64,000 nt of DNA, taken from contig CP000474.1 in assembly GCA_000014925.1 (NCBI GenBank), positions 1,116,001 to 1,180,000 on the forward strand, given 5' to 3'. Made by a program: the position numbers and the translations under genes. Origin of the DNA: Paenarthrobacter aurescens TC1 (GTDB lineage Bacteria > Actinomycetota > Actinomycetes > Actinomycetales > Micrococcaceae). Position 1 is the stretch's first letter. Each line of letters starts with the position of its first letter. This document shows, piece after piece, positions 27,655-36,216 of the stretch. The notes beneath the pieces were generated by a model. The model was given only the letters and a program-made list of their open reading frames with translations, did not search any database and was not told where the DNA came from.

Positions 27655-28978
27655 AGCCATCCCGCCCAGGCCCGGCCGAGCGCCTGCCAGTGCGGCGGCA
27701 ACGTCTTCGGCTGCCGGGCGACCTACAGCCACGGCCGGGCGGGCTGGCTCCGGGCCCCGGCACATCGTCATGGACGAACTCTCCCGCGGGGTGGTGGACA
27801 AACTCGATCCCCAATCGGCGGCGTTCATCAATACCAGCGGCCTGGCCAAGGCCTCGCCCATGGGCATGGGCCTCTACCGGATTGAACCTGTGGGCAAGGT
27901 GGGCTCAGTCCGCACCGCCACGGTGCAGCTCGAAGTGCGTCCCAAGGATCGGCTGGGCCTGAGCCGGCTCCTCTTCCTGCTCAGTTACGCCGGGGAACAG
28001 GGCTTCCGCGACCATTCAGTGGAAGCCGTGGAACACCCGGATCTGTGGAGTGCCCTGGCGGAATCGCTGGCCCAGTTGGCTGACAGAGCGTTGAGCCGTG
28101 GCGTCCTGCAGGGCTACCTGACTGTGGAAGAATCGCTGCGCACCGTCAAGGGGCGTATCCGGATCTCGGACCAGATCTCCCGCCGCCCGGGAATGATGGT
28201 GCCCCTGGAGGTCTCCTACGACGAATTCACAGAGGACATTGCTGAGAACCGTATCCTCCGTGCTGCGTTGGAGCGGATGGGCAAGGTTCCGAGGGTTCGG
28301 CCGGATGTCCTGAGCCGCTTGCGGCAGCTTAAGGGAAAGCTCGACGCCGTCACCCGGCTTCAGTCCGGTGCGCCCCTGCCGCCGTGGCGGGCCAGCCGGA
28401 TGAACCTGAGGTATCACGCGGTGCTGCGGTTGGCCGAGGTGATTCTCCGCAATGCTTCCGCCGAAGCCGGCGAGGGTAAACAGCAAACTGCGTCCTTCGT
28501 GGTGGACATGGGCCAGGTGTTCGAGGACTTTGTGGGGACCGCGCTGAGGGCGGCCATGAGTGCCCACCCGGGGGAAATGCGCCTCCAGTATGGGGCCCTC
28601 CTCAACGAAGCCGTTCGGGACTCCGATCGCCTGACTGTCCGCCCTGACGCGGTCCACTTCCTGGGTGGCCGCCCCGTGGTGGTCTATGACTCCAAATACC
28701 AGGCAGCTTCCGACGCCGGTGCCTCTTTGAGCGCCGACCACTACCAGTTGCTGGCATACTGCACGGCCCTCAGGGTTCCCACAGCTTGGCTCATCTACGC
28801 AGGGGCGGGGGAAGTAAAGCTGCGCCGTATCCTCAACACGGATATCGACATTGTGGAGTATCCCTTGGATCTGTCCTTGCCACCGTCGGAGATCCTGGCT
28901 GCGGTGGCTGACTTGGCCGAACAATCATGGGGCGAAGTTGTACGCCAAGCTGTGGCGGGCCGGTCGGCGTCGGACTAG
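27641..28978 (+). CDS. mcrC: McrC-family restriction subunit
   Basis: A 445-residue partner of McrB. It has an N-terminal beta-rich domain (GLYRIEPVGKVGSVRTATVQLEVRPKDRLGLSRLLFLLSYA) and a middle RGVLQGYLTVEESLRTVKGR block typical of McrC/COG4268. The C-terminal nuclease core VRPDAVHFLGG...VVVYDSKYQ (about 333-353) is a PD-(D/E)xK pattern (D, then DxK). TTG 27641 inside the end of mcrB is the only start giving an overlap. ATG 27770 would remove a Pro/Ala-rich 43-residue leader and is a real alternative, though neither has a strong ribosome site. Together with McrB it should cut DNA carrying foreign base modifications. Confidence 0.85.
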   Translation: MQPAKAIPPRPGRAPASAAATSSAAGRPTATAGRAGSGPRHIVMDELSRGVVDKLDPQSAAFINTSGLAKASPMGMGLYRIEPVGKVGSVRTATVQLEVRPKDRLGLSRLLFLLSYAGEQGFRDHSVEAVEHPDLWSALAESLAQLADRALSRGVLQGYLTVEESLRTVKGRIRISDQISRRPGMMVPLEVSYDEFTEDIAENRILRAALERMGKVPRVRPDVLSRLRQLKGKLDAVTRLQSGAPLPPWRASRMNLRYHAVLRLAEVILRNASAEAGEGKQQTASFVVDMGQVFEDFVGTALRAAMSAHPGEMRLQYGALLNEAVRDSDRLTVRPDAVHFLGGRPVVVYDSKYQAASDAGASLSADHYQLLAYCTALRVPTAWLIYAGAGEVKLRRILNTDIDIVEYPLDLSLPPSEILAAVADLAEQSWGEVVRQAVAGRSASD

Positions 28979-29011
28979 CCTGATAGGTAAATCTTCACGG
29001 ATGGAGGCATC

Positions 29012-29263
29012 ATGGCCCGCAAGAAATCGTGGCGCGATATGACCAAAGGCCAACGGATCATGCTGTTGGTCAGCGGAGCGGTGAACATGGCCCTGTTGGG
29101 CGCTGCGCAGCGAAGCATCGGCAAGACCCCGGACCAGCAAATCAGGGGTAAAAAGGCCATCTGGCGCGCAGTCTCCTTCATCAACTTCTTCGGGCCGGTC
29201 AGCTACTTCCTGTTCGGCCGCCGTCGCGATGCAGAGATGGGTCCAGCGGCAGCCAAGCACTGA
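29012..29263 (+). CDS. Small membrane protein, PLDc_N-like
   Basis: An 83-residue protein behind a GGAGG site. A basic N-terminus is followed by one hydrophobic helix (IMLLVSGAVNMALLGAA) and a second (AVSFINFFGPVSYFLFG) ending in RRR. The last block matches the PLDc_N-type motif found in many small actinobacterial membrane proteins and sigma-regulated loci. It follows mcrC by 33 bases and ends 3 bases before the convergent histidine kinase. Function unknown. Confidence 0.65.
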   Translation: MARKKSWRDMTKGQRIMLLVSGAVNMALLGAAQRSIGKTPDQQIRGKKAIWRAVSFINFFGPVSYFLFGRRRDAEMGPAAAKH

Positions 29264-29266
29264 CGC

Positions 29267-30937
29267 TCAGGCTGGTATCTTCACGGTGAAAGTGGTGCCC
29301 TGGCCAGGCTCGCTGGCCACCATGATGGTGCCGCCGTGGGCTTCAACTATGGCTTTGCTGATGGGCAGCCCCAGGCCCACACCGGGAATGGTGCTGTTGC
29401 GGACACCGCCGGCGCGGAAGAACTTGGTGAAGGCCTCCGCCTGTTCCTCCTCATTCATGCCCATGCCGGTGTCCGTGACCCGGCAGAACACAAAGTCCTG
29501 GTCCTCCCAGGCCGCTACTTCCACGTTCCCGCCGTCGGGGGAGTACTTGATGGCGTTGGACACAAGGTTGTCCAGTACCTGCGCAATGCGGGACGAGTCA
29601 ACGTGGGCTTCCAGGGCCTCCGGAATGTCCATGGACAATCGGATGCCGGCCTTCGCTGCGCGGGGTTCGGCAGAGTTGACGCTGCCCCTTACCAGCTCGG
29701 CCACGTCCACGGCATGGGGCTGAATGACGATCTGGCCCGAGCGCACAACCAGGAGGTCCGAGACCAGCGTGAGCAGCCGCTCAGCGTTGCGCCTGACGAT
29801 ATCCAGTTGCTTGCGGGCTCGGGCATCGAGAGCGTCCGGATCGTCCAGGATGAGTTCCACGTAGCCAAGGATGGACGTCAAGGGGGTACGGAATTCGTGG
29901 GAGACGTTGGCAACAAAGTCGTCCTTGGCGGCAAGCGCGTTCACCAGATCCGTCACGTCGCTGAACACCACCACTGATCCGGCAAACTTCCCGGCGTCGT
30001 CCACCATGGGGCGTGCGCTCGCAGTGAAGGCACGTTGATCGGCTCCGGAGCCCAGCCACACGAGTTGGTCGGTGAACCGTTCGCCCAGCACAGCACGTCG
30101 CACCGGTCGACGGTCCACCGCCAGTGGCGTGGTCCTGTCCGATTCGAAGATCAGCAACTGGGATTCGTTGGGATCGTCGTTGTCCGGGGGAGTTGCCAAG
30201 GCGTGTGTTTGGCGTTGGCGGCGGTTCATGAGGATGTCGTGCCCGTCGCCATCAACAGCCACTACGCCCAACGGCAGGGTCTCCATGACGGTGTTGAGGA
30301 GCCGTTCCTGTTTGGTGCTGACGTCCAACGCTTCCTTGAGTGCCTCGTCCTTTAGCTCCAAAGCGCGTTGCTGGCGCACCATGCTCAGGGTCAGAACGCT
30401 GACAGAAACACCGATACCCAGGATCAGTATGGGGAACAGGAGCGGTTTGGTGAAGTCCTGTTCACTGAGGGTGCCCCTCACGAACAGGGGAACCCAGACG
30501 ATCCCCAACGGTCCAAGGAAGGACAGGACAATGGCGAGCTTCGGATACAACCCGGAAGCGCACAGCCAGATGACCGGCAGCACCACCAGGACACTGATGC
30601 CGGTGATGGACTCCACCGCACCTTCCCGTCCGAAACCGATGGAGACCATGTCCAGGATGGGGATGGTGAGGAAGCTGGCGAAGGGGAGCCGGTGCCACGG
30701 CACCATGATGCACAGTGCCAGGAGAAGTGCCTGGCTCAGCAGGAAAATGAGGAACAGCGGATTTTCGAGGGTGGCCGGAAAATACAGCCAAACCAGGACG
30801 GCTGAAATGCAGACACACACAGACAACGGCAGTTGGCTGAGGACAACGCGCATACGCAGGGTATGTTCGTGGAAAGAGCGCCTAAAAACCAACAATTTCT
30901 TCTTTTCACCAATATCCCAAGTCGAAGGGTGGGTCAT
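29267..30937 (-). CDS. Membrane sensor histidine kinase with PAS-like domain
   Basis: A 556-residue kinase. About 5-6 membrane helices occupy residues 30-190 with short loops, so it probably senses within the membrane. Then come a coiled linker and a PAS-like domain (about 215-335; LLNTVMETLPLGVVAVDGDG...VVVFSDVT). The H-box is FVANVSHEFRTPLTSILGY, with H near residue 347, and the ATPase domain has N-box LDNLVSNAIKYSPDGG, G1 VTDTGMGM and G2 GVGLGLPIS. It is divergent from the response regulator at 31037, with a 99-base intergenic region. Stimulus unknown. Confidence 0.9.
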   Translation of the reverse strand: MTHPSTWDIGEKKKLLVFRRSFHEHTLRMRVVLSQLPLSVCVCISAVLVWLYFPATLENPLFLIFLLSQALLLALCIMVPWHRLPFASFLTIPILDMVSIGFGREGAVESITGISVLVVLPVIWLCASGLYPKLAIVLSFLGPLGIVWVPLFVRGTLSEQDFTKPLLFPILILGIGVSVSVLTLSMVRQQRALELKDEALKEALDVSTKQERLLNTVMETLPLGVVAVDGDGHDILMNRRQRQTHALATPPDNDDPNESQLLIFESDRTTPLAVDRRPVRRAVLGERFTDQLVWLGSGADQRAFTASARPMVDDAGKFAGSVVVFSDVTDLVNALAAKDDFVANVSHEFRTPLTSILGYVELILDDPDALDARARKQLDIVRRNAERLLTLVSDLLVVRSGQIVIQPHAVDVAELVRGSVNSAEPRAAKAGIRLSMDIPEALEAHVDSSRIAQVLDNLVSNAIKYSPDGGNVEVAAWEDQDFVFCRVTDTGMGMNEEEQAEAFTKFFRAGGVRNSTIPGVGLGLPISKAIVEAHGGTIMVASEPGQGTTFTVKIPA

Positions 30938-31036
30938 GGCACATCCACCAAAGATGCGGAAGAAAGTCGGTTCATGAGATCAGCCTAACCAAAATGGATA
31001 TACTTCTGAGGTTATCGAAGGGGCTGAGGGGCAGCG

Positions 31037-31780
31037 ATGAGTGAAGCACGTGTGGGGCTGGTCATTGAAGATGACCAGGATATCCGCGAATTGGTACGCG
31101 TAGTTCTATCCCAGGCGGGATTTGATGTGCATACTGCGTCCACGGGATCCGCAGGTGTGACATCGGCCCGTGAGCTGAATCCCGATGTTATTACCTTGGA
31201 TCTTGGCCTTCCCGATATTGATGGTTTTGAGGTAGCACGCCAGATTCGTAAATCCTCCGACGCCTACATCATCATGCTCACGGCGCGCGCTGAAGAACTG
31301 GACACCCTGATGGGTCTGGAAGCCGGCGGCGACGACTACCTCACCAAGCCCTTCCGCCCCCGGGAACTGCGCGCACGTGTTGAAGCGATGATGCGACGGC
31401 CCCGCGCGTCATCGGAATCAAAGAGCGCTCCGGAAGAAGTGGTGGACCCGGAGATGAGCCATAACGGCTTGGCCGTTTCTGCCGGTTCCCGCACCGCGGT
31501 CCTGAACGGTACCGAGTTGAAGCTGACGCGCACCGAGTTCGACCTCCTGCTCGCATTGCTGGAGACGGGACGGATTGTTCGGACCAAGGCAGACCTCGCG
31601 CGTCGCCTCCGCAACGAACCGTACGACGTCGGAAGTTACGTCAGCGATGCTGACGAGCGTGCCGTTGAGGTGCACATGGGGAACCTGCGCAAGAAACTAG
31701 GCGACAGCATCCAGGCGCCACGGTGGCTTGAGACGGTCCGCGGCGTCGGCTACCGGCTGGCTCCTTCAAACAGTAACTAA
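31037..31780 (+). CDS. OmpR-family response regulator
   Basis: A 247-residue regulator. The receiver domain has the acidic pocket E11-D12-D13, phospho-acceptor D55 in ITLDLGLPDIDGF, T82 and K104 in DDYLTKPF. A winged-helix DNA-binding domain covers about 148-243 (LKLTRTEFDLLLALLETG; VEVHMGNLRKKLGD; WLETVRGVGYRL). It is the evident partner of the divergent kinase. The promoter region contains TATACT at 30999-31004, a fair -10 box. Its last 4 bases overlap the convergent ferredoxin stop. Confidence 0.92.
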   Translation: MSEARVGLVIEDDQDIRELVRVVLSQAGFDVHTASTGSAGVTSARELNPDVITLDLGLPDIDGFEVARQIRKSSDAYIIMLTARAEELDTLMGLEAGGDDYLTKPFRPRELRARVEAMMRRPRASSESKSAPEEVVDPEMSHNGLAVSAGSRTAVLNGTELKLTRTEFDLLLALLETGRIVRTKADLARRLRNEPYDVGSYVSDADERAVEVHMGNLRKKLGDSIQAPRWLETVRGVGYRLAPSNSN

Positions 31781-32097
31781 CCAACACGCAGAGGTTCGGC
31801 GGCGATGACGGGATGGTCGCGGCCCACCGGACCCATGGCGCCGGCACCTTGGGGAGACCCCAGTTCCTCGAAGAACTCCACGCTGGCCATGACGTAGTCG
31901 GCCCATTCATCAGGGACGTCGTCCGCGTAGTAGATCGCCTCAACAGGGCACACGGGGTCGCAGGCACCGCAGTCCACGCATTCGGAAGGGTGGATGTAGA
32001 GCGAACGATCGCCCTCGTAGATGCAATCAACGGGACATTCCTGGATGCATGCCCTGTCCTTCACATCTACGCAGGGCTGGGCGATCACGTAGCTCAT
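31777..32097 (-). CDS. fdxA: 7Fe-type ferredoxin
   Basis: A 106-residue ferredoxin with all expected cysteines: C9, C17, C21, C25 (CVDVKDRACIQECPVDC) and C40, C43, C46, C50 (CVDCGACDPVCP). This arrangement holds one [3Fe-4S] and one [4Fe-4S] cluster in FdxA proteins. It starts 6 bases after the aldehyde dehydrogenase stop, so it is the last gene of the minus-strand catabolic operon and may carry electrons for it. FdxA genes also occur alone. Confidence 0.92.
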   Translation of the reverse strand: MSYVIAQPCVDVKDRACIQECPVDCIYEGDRSLYIHPSECVDCGACDPVCPVEAIYYADDVPDEWADYVMASVEFFEELGSPQGAGAMGPVGRDHPVIAAEPLRVG

Positions 32098-32103
32098 GGC
32101 GCC

Positions 32104-33579
32104 TTAGATGCCGGTGTAGACGGTTTTGCCCCACGTGTAGAAGTCCAGGGCGGACCTGCCTTGCTCACGGAAGGTGTTGGTGGAGGAATCCTTCACGCCT
32201 CCGAAGGGAACGTTCAGGTCAAGGCCTGCGGTGGGGCGGTTGACCTTCACCACGCCGGCCTGTACCCGGGCGCTGAAGTCCGTAGCGAGTGCCAGCGAAT
32301 CCGTGCAGATACCGGCCGTCAGGCCGTAGCGGGAATTGTTGATCGCGGCCAAGCCCGCTTCATAGTCCGCCACTTCCAGCACGGCTACTACCGGACCAAA
32401 GATCTCTTCCGTCACCGCTGCGTCGTCCATGGGCAGGTCCGTCAGAACCGCGGCCGGGAAGAACAGGGGTCCGTTCGTGTCGCCGTCGTAACGTCCGTGC
32501 AGGAGCGTCGCTCCGCGCTCGACGGCGGCACGTACCGCTGCTTGGTCCTGTTCAAATTGCTGCTTGCTCACCACAGCGCCCATGCGTGCCCCGCCGTCGA
32601 GTCCGTCCCCGGTGGTGTACGCGGCAGCCTCTTCCACGAGTGCCTGGAGGAACGCGGTACGGATTCCCGGTGTCACGTATACCCGGGAGGTTGCGGTGCA
32701 GGCTTGGCCGGTCAGACCGAAGGCGCCGGCTGCCACTACCTGGGCCGCTTTGCGGGCATCGGCGTCATCGAGAACCAGGACGCCGTTCTTGCCACCCATT
32801 TCCAGTTGGACGCGTGCCCGGCGGGCATTCAGGATCTCCTGCAGCCCGAGGCCCACATTGGTGGAGCCCGTGAAGGATATACCGGCGATGCGCGGATCCC
32901 GGGCCAAGGCGTCGCCCACTATCCGGCCCTTGCCGTGCACCACGTTGAACACCCCTGCCGGCAGGCCGGCGTCCTGCAGGGCCCGGGCAAGGTGCGTCGC
33001 GGACAACGGGGTGAGTTCGGCGGGTTTGATGACAACGGTGTTGCCGCTGATCAGTGCCGGCGCGGTCTTCCACGCCGGAATGGCGATGGGGAAGTTCCAC
33101 GGGGTAATGAGGCCTACAACGCCCAACGCTTCGCGGCGGGTGGTGATGGTGGTGTCCGGCAGGCCGCTTGGGAGGACTTCCCCGGTGGCAGCCCAGCCGA
33201 GCGAGCCGAAAAAGCGCAGAACGTCCGAGGCACGCTTGACCTCTCCCTTGGCCTCGGCCAGGGTCTTGCCTTCTTCTCGGACCAGGTCCTCGGCGATGGC
33301 GGTTTGGCGTTCAATGAGCAAGTTGCCAGCCGTGATGAGGATGGTGCCGCGCGAAGGTGCGGGCAAGGCAGCCCACCCGGGCTGGGCTGCTGCGGCTGCC
33401 GTGATGGCTGCGTCAACGTCTTGGGTTGAGCCGCTGGGGGAAAACGCCGCGGGCTCATCCGGACGTGCCGGGTTCATCCTTTGCGTGTCGGCCTCGCCGA
33501 GCCACTGACCATTGATCAGGTGCTGGGCGGTGATGGTGGCTTTTTGTCCGAGGGTGGTTTCCAAAGCTGTGGACGTCAT
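32104..33579 (-). CDS. Aldehyde dehydrogenase (2-oxoglutarate-semialdehyde DH-like)
   Basis: A 491-residue NAD(P)-dependent aldehyde dehydrogenase. Visible motifs are PWNFPIAIPAWKTAPAL, FTGSTNVGLGLQ, LEMGGKNGVLVLDDAD with the general-base Glu, and GLTGQACTATSRVYV with the catalytic Cys near residue 292. The QACTATSR variant is typical of the 2-oxoglutarate semialdehyde (2,5-dioxovalerate) dehydrogenase branch, though other semialdehydes are possible. ATG 33579 has AAGGA seven bases upstream; the longer frame from 33678 overlaps the SDR gene and has no such site. Position after SDR and DHDPS-like genes suggests it oxidises the aldehyde released by the lyase. Confidence 0.85.
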   Translation of the reverse strand: MTSTALETTLGQKATITAQHLINGQWLGEADTQRMNPARPDEPAAFSPSGSTQDVDAAITAAAAAQPGWAALPAPSRGTILITAGNLLIERQTAIAEDLVREEGKTLAEAKGEVKRASDVLRFFGSLGWAATGEVLPSGLPDTTITTRREALGVVGLITPWNFPIAIPAWKTAPALISGNTVVIKPAELTPLSATHLARALQDAGLPAGVFNVVHGKGRIVGDALARDPRIAGISFTGSTNVGLGLQEILNARRARVQLEMGGKNGVLVLDDADARKAAQVVAAGAFGLTGQACTATSRVYVTPGIRTAFLQALVEEAAAYTTGDGLDGGARMGAVVSKQQFEQDQAAVRAAVERGATLLHGRYDGDTNGPLFFPAAVLTDLPMDDAAVTEEIFGPVVAVLEVADYEAGLAAINNSRYGLTAGICTDSLALATDFSARVQAGVVKVNRPTAGLDLNVPFGGVKDSSTNTFREQGRSALDFYTWGKTVYTGI

Positions 33580-33605
33580 GGTTTTTCCTTGTGAAGTAGT
33601 GGGGG

Positions 33606-34418
33606 CTAAAGGCTGCGGATCAGTCCGCCATCGCACCTGAGTGCGATGCCGGTGATGTACGACGCCGGCGCGCTGCACAGGAAGGCGGCAGCGGCACCAA
33701 ACTCGGCGGGTTCTCCATAGCGGCGGGCGGGGATGGTCTTGCGGGATTCCAGCTGAATCTCATGCAGCGTGGTGCCGCGCCGTTTTGCTGCGGCTTGATC
33801 GAGCTGGGTGACACGGTCGGTGGCGATCCTGCCGGGGAGGAGCAGGTTCACGGTGACTTCGTCCAAGGCGACTTCCGCGGCGAGGGTCTTGAGGTACCCG
33901 GCCAACGCGGCGCGCCCCGTGTTGGATACGGCAAGGTTGGGCAGCGGGGCCACAACGCCGCTGGATCCGATGGCCAGGATGCGGCCCCAACGCCGTTGCC
34001 GCATCCCCGGGAGGACGTGGGAGACCAGTGCGTGATGGGGCTTAAGAAGAAGATCGAAAGCCGCGGCGATGTCCTCTGAGCCCAGGGTCGCCGCGGCGCC
34101 TGGCTTGGGGCCGGGACCGTTGAGAACCAGGATGTCGATTGGCCCCAAGTCGGCGACCGTCTGCTGCACTGCGGACTCGATGCCTTCGGGCGTGGTGAGG
34201 TCCGCTTCGATGGCCACAGCGTCAAAGCCGGTGGCACCCAGTGAACCGATTCCGTAAGCTGCTTGCAGCTCTGAGACGATGTCCTTGGCCCTGTCCCTGC
34301 GTCTGCCAACGATGGCCACTCGGACACCTTCGGCGGCCAACGCACGGGCCACGGCCAGGCCCAGCCCGCCCGTGGATGCAGCAACTATGGCGGTCTTTCC
34401 GGCGATTCCCAGATCCAT
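33606..34418 (-). CDS. Atypical short-chain dehydrogenase/reductase
   Basis: A 270-residue Rossmann protein: cofactor motif AASTGGLGLAVARALA, NGPGPKPG in place of NNAG, catalytic-Ser region AIGSSGVVAPLPN and C-terminal YITGIALRCDGGLIRSL. The usual YxxxK dyad is absent; the corresponding stretch reads LAVSNTGRAALAGYLK. A subgroup of SDRs has SNxxR here, so the reaction may differ or the protein may be non-oxidoreductase. ATG 34418 has GGGAG six bases upstream and shares one base with the DHDPS-family stop (TGATG). Confidence 0.8.
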   Translation of the reverse strand: MDLGIAGKTAIVAASTGGLGLAVARALAAEGVRVAIVGRRRDRAKDIVSELQAAYGIGSLGATGFDAVAIEADLTTPEGIESAVQQTVADLGPIDILVLNGPGPKPGAAATLGSEDIAAAFDLLLKPHHALVSHVLPGMRQRRWGRILAIGSSGVVAPLPNLAVSNTGRAALAGYLKTLAAEVALDEVTVNLLLPGRIATDRVTQLDQAAAKRRGTTLHEIQLESRKTIPARRYGEPAEFGAAAAFLCSAPASYITGIALRCDGGLIRSL

Positions 34419-35362
34419 CAGAAGCTCCCTGCCGTGGTTTTCGCGGCATCTAGTGCCCGGGCAGCTTCGCGAAGGTGCGTGCCCATGCCGGGCCGCAGGC
34501 TTCCCGGGAACCCTGCGGCCGGTGCCCGGACACCGGAGTCTTTGATGAGCCCGCGTTCCCGAAGGCACTCTTTCCGGATGGCCAAGGCCACTTTTGCCTG
34601 CTGCTCAAAATTGATCAGGGGCAGGAACGGCAAAAGCTCACGGTGGGCAGCTTCGTAGCCTTCCTCTTGCCACGCCCGGATACAGGAAATCAGGGCCTCG
34701 GGGTAGGAGAAACCCGTCATCGCCCCTGCGGCACCGGCCAGCAGTTCGTCCAAGAGTCCCTGCCCGCCGAGTCCACCGAAAACGGAGACGTCCACGGCGG
34801 CACTTAATTCCGCTATGGCGACGCTGGTGGGGGGTGCCTCGGCCTTGACGGCGACGACATAGTCGCAGGCGTTGACCACGGAGATCAGCGCCGGAGTGTT
34901 GATGGTGACGCCACTGGCCAGTGGATAGTCCTGCAAGACGACCCTGGCGCCGGTGGCGCGATGAATGGCGTCCAAGTGTGCAATCAGCGTCTCGGATGCG
35001 GCCGAACTGGCCTGCACCATGACGGCAGCCAAGCGTGCCCCGGCGGCTTCCTGGGCGGCGATTACCTCTTGGATCGCCGGGCGGGTTGCCAGCGCGGTGA
35101 TGCCCACCACCAGTGGCAGTGAGGTGCTTTCGACGACTGTTTCCAAGACGTCGCGCCGTTCGCCTGCTGTCAGGGCGGCGGCCTCGCCAAAGACGCCAAG
35201 GACCGTCAGCCCGGTGGTGCCAATGGATTCGTAGTGCTCAACGAGTTCGGCCAGGCTGTCCAGGTCCACGTCCAGCGTGCTGCCCTGGAATGGTGTGGCG
35301 ACGACGCCCCAGACGCCGGCAGGCAGGGATTCTCGGTTTTTGGGCGCAGAAGATTGCGTCAT
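34418..35362 (-). CDS. Dihydrodipicolinate synthase-family lyase
   Basis: A 314-residue (beta/alpha)8 class I aldolase. Schiff-base lysine K173 lies in YVVAVKAEAPPTS, the phenolic Y146 in VLQDYPLAS, and the carboxylate-binding region is GVFGEAAALTAGER (GxxGE-type, residues 56-70). The family cleaves or dehydrates 2-oxoacids; the true DapA is usually a cell-wall gene elsewhere. Within this operon it more likely performs a retro-aldol or dehydration step on a CoA-pathway or sugar-acid product. Substrate unknown. It ends one base inside the SDR start. Confidence 0.82.
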   Translation of the reverse strand: MTQSSAPKNRESLPAGVWGVVATPFQGSTLDVDLDSLAELVEHYESIGTTGLTVLGVFGEAAALTAGERRDVLETVVESTSLPLVVGITALATRPAIQEVIAAQEAAGARLAAVMVQASSAASETLIAHLDAIHRATGARVVLQDYPLASGVTINTPALISVVNACDYVVAVKAEAPPTSVAIAELSAAVDVSVFGGLGGQGLLDELLAGAAGAMTGFSYPEALISCIRAWQEEGYEAAHRELLPFLPLINFEQQAKVALAIRKECLRERGLIKDSGVRAPAAGFPGSLRPGMGTHLREAARALDAAKTTAGSF

Positions 35363-35409
35363 GGTTGCTTCCTTTCAGTGCGAACCGGGTAAGTACGGGG
35401 ACGGGATGC

Positions 35410-36216
35410 CTAGCTGCCAGGCCATACTGGAGGCCTTTTCTCCTGAAAGGCCCTGACGCCCTCGGCGGAGTCCTCGCTGTCCAGCGCGGCCATGAGGGCG
35501 GGAAGCCGTAGGCCCCGGGCCTCCTTGGCGGTCAGATGCGTGGTCTGCGTGACCATCTGTTTCACGGCCCGTACGGAGGTGGGTGCACAGGCGAGGATCT
35601 GGTCCACCCAGCGTTGCACCGCGGCGTCGAGTTCTTCAGCAGGCACAACCTCGTTGACGAGCCCCATGGATTGCATTTCCGTTGCACCTGCCTTGCGGCC
35701 GGTCAGCAGCATGCCCATGGCCTGCGTGTACGGGATCCGCCGCACCAACTGGTGGATGCCGCCGTCGAGGGCCAGTCGCCCAACCCGGGGCTCGGTCAGG
35801 CCGAACTGTGCGGTATCGGCAGCCACTACGATGTCCGCGCCCAGCACCATCTCCATACCGCCGCCCAGGGCATAGCCGTTCACCCGGGCAATCACCGGAA
35901 TGTCCAGGCTGGTGCGCAGGCTAAGTCCACCAAAACCGTGGGGGTCCAGGCTGGCCCAGTACTCCAATCCGGTCTTGTCCACGGCTGAGGCGGACATGTC
36001 CGCGCCCACCGAGAAGGCCCGGGATCCGGCGCCCGTGATCACCACCGCACGCACTGTTGGATCTTTCTCCAGCTGTTCCCAGATCCCGTTGAGCCGGGCC
36101 TGTGCGGTGGCGTCGACTGCGTTGAGCACGTGCTGGCGGTCGATCACCACCGTTGCCACGTTGTTCTTGATGGTGAGCGTGACGGTGTCAACCCGCTCGT
36201 CAACTGAAGTTGTCAC
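35410..36216 (-). CDS. Enoyl-CoA hydratase/isomerase (crotonase) family
   Basis: A 268-residue crotonase. Oxyanion-hole blocks GAGSRAFSVGADMSA and NGYALGGGMEMVLGADIV are clear, and one catalytic-type Glu is present in GLTEPRVGRLALDGG. The hydratase second Glu position is not certain from sequence alone, so isomerase or hydrolase activity is possible. It overlaps the CoA-transferase stop by 4 bases, which ties it to acyl-CoA chemistry started by that enzyme. Confidence 0.87.
   Translation of the reverse strand: MTTSVDERVDTVTLTIKNNVATVVIDRQHVLNAVDATAQARLNGIWEQLEKDPTVRAVVITGAGSRAFSVGADMSASAVDKTGLEYWASLDPHGFGGLSLRTSLDIPVIARVNGYALGGGMEMVLGADIVVAADTAQFGLTEPRVGRLALDGGIHQLVRRIPYTQAMGMLLTGRKAGATEMQSMGLVNEVVPAEELDAAVQRWVDQILACAPTSVRAVKQMVTQTTHLTAKEARGLRLPALMAALDSEDSAEGVRAFQEKRPPVWPGS

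Noticed and set aside
29336..30977. Plus-strand frames opposite the histidine kinase
   Set aside because: The kinase has complete H, N and G boxes. The opposite frames are shadows.
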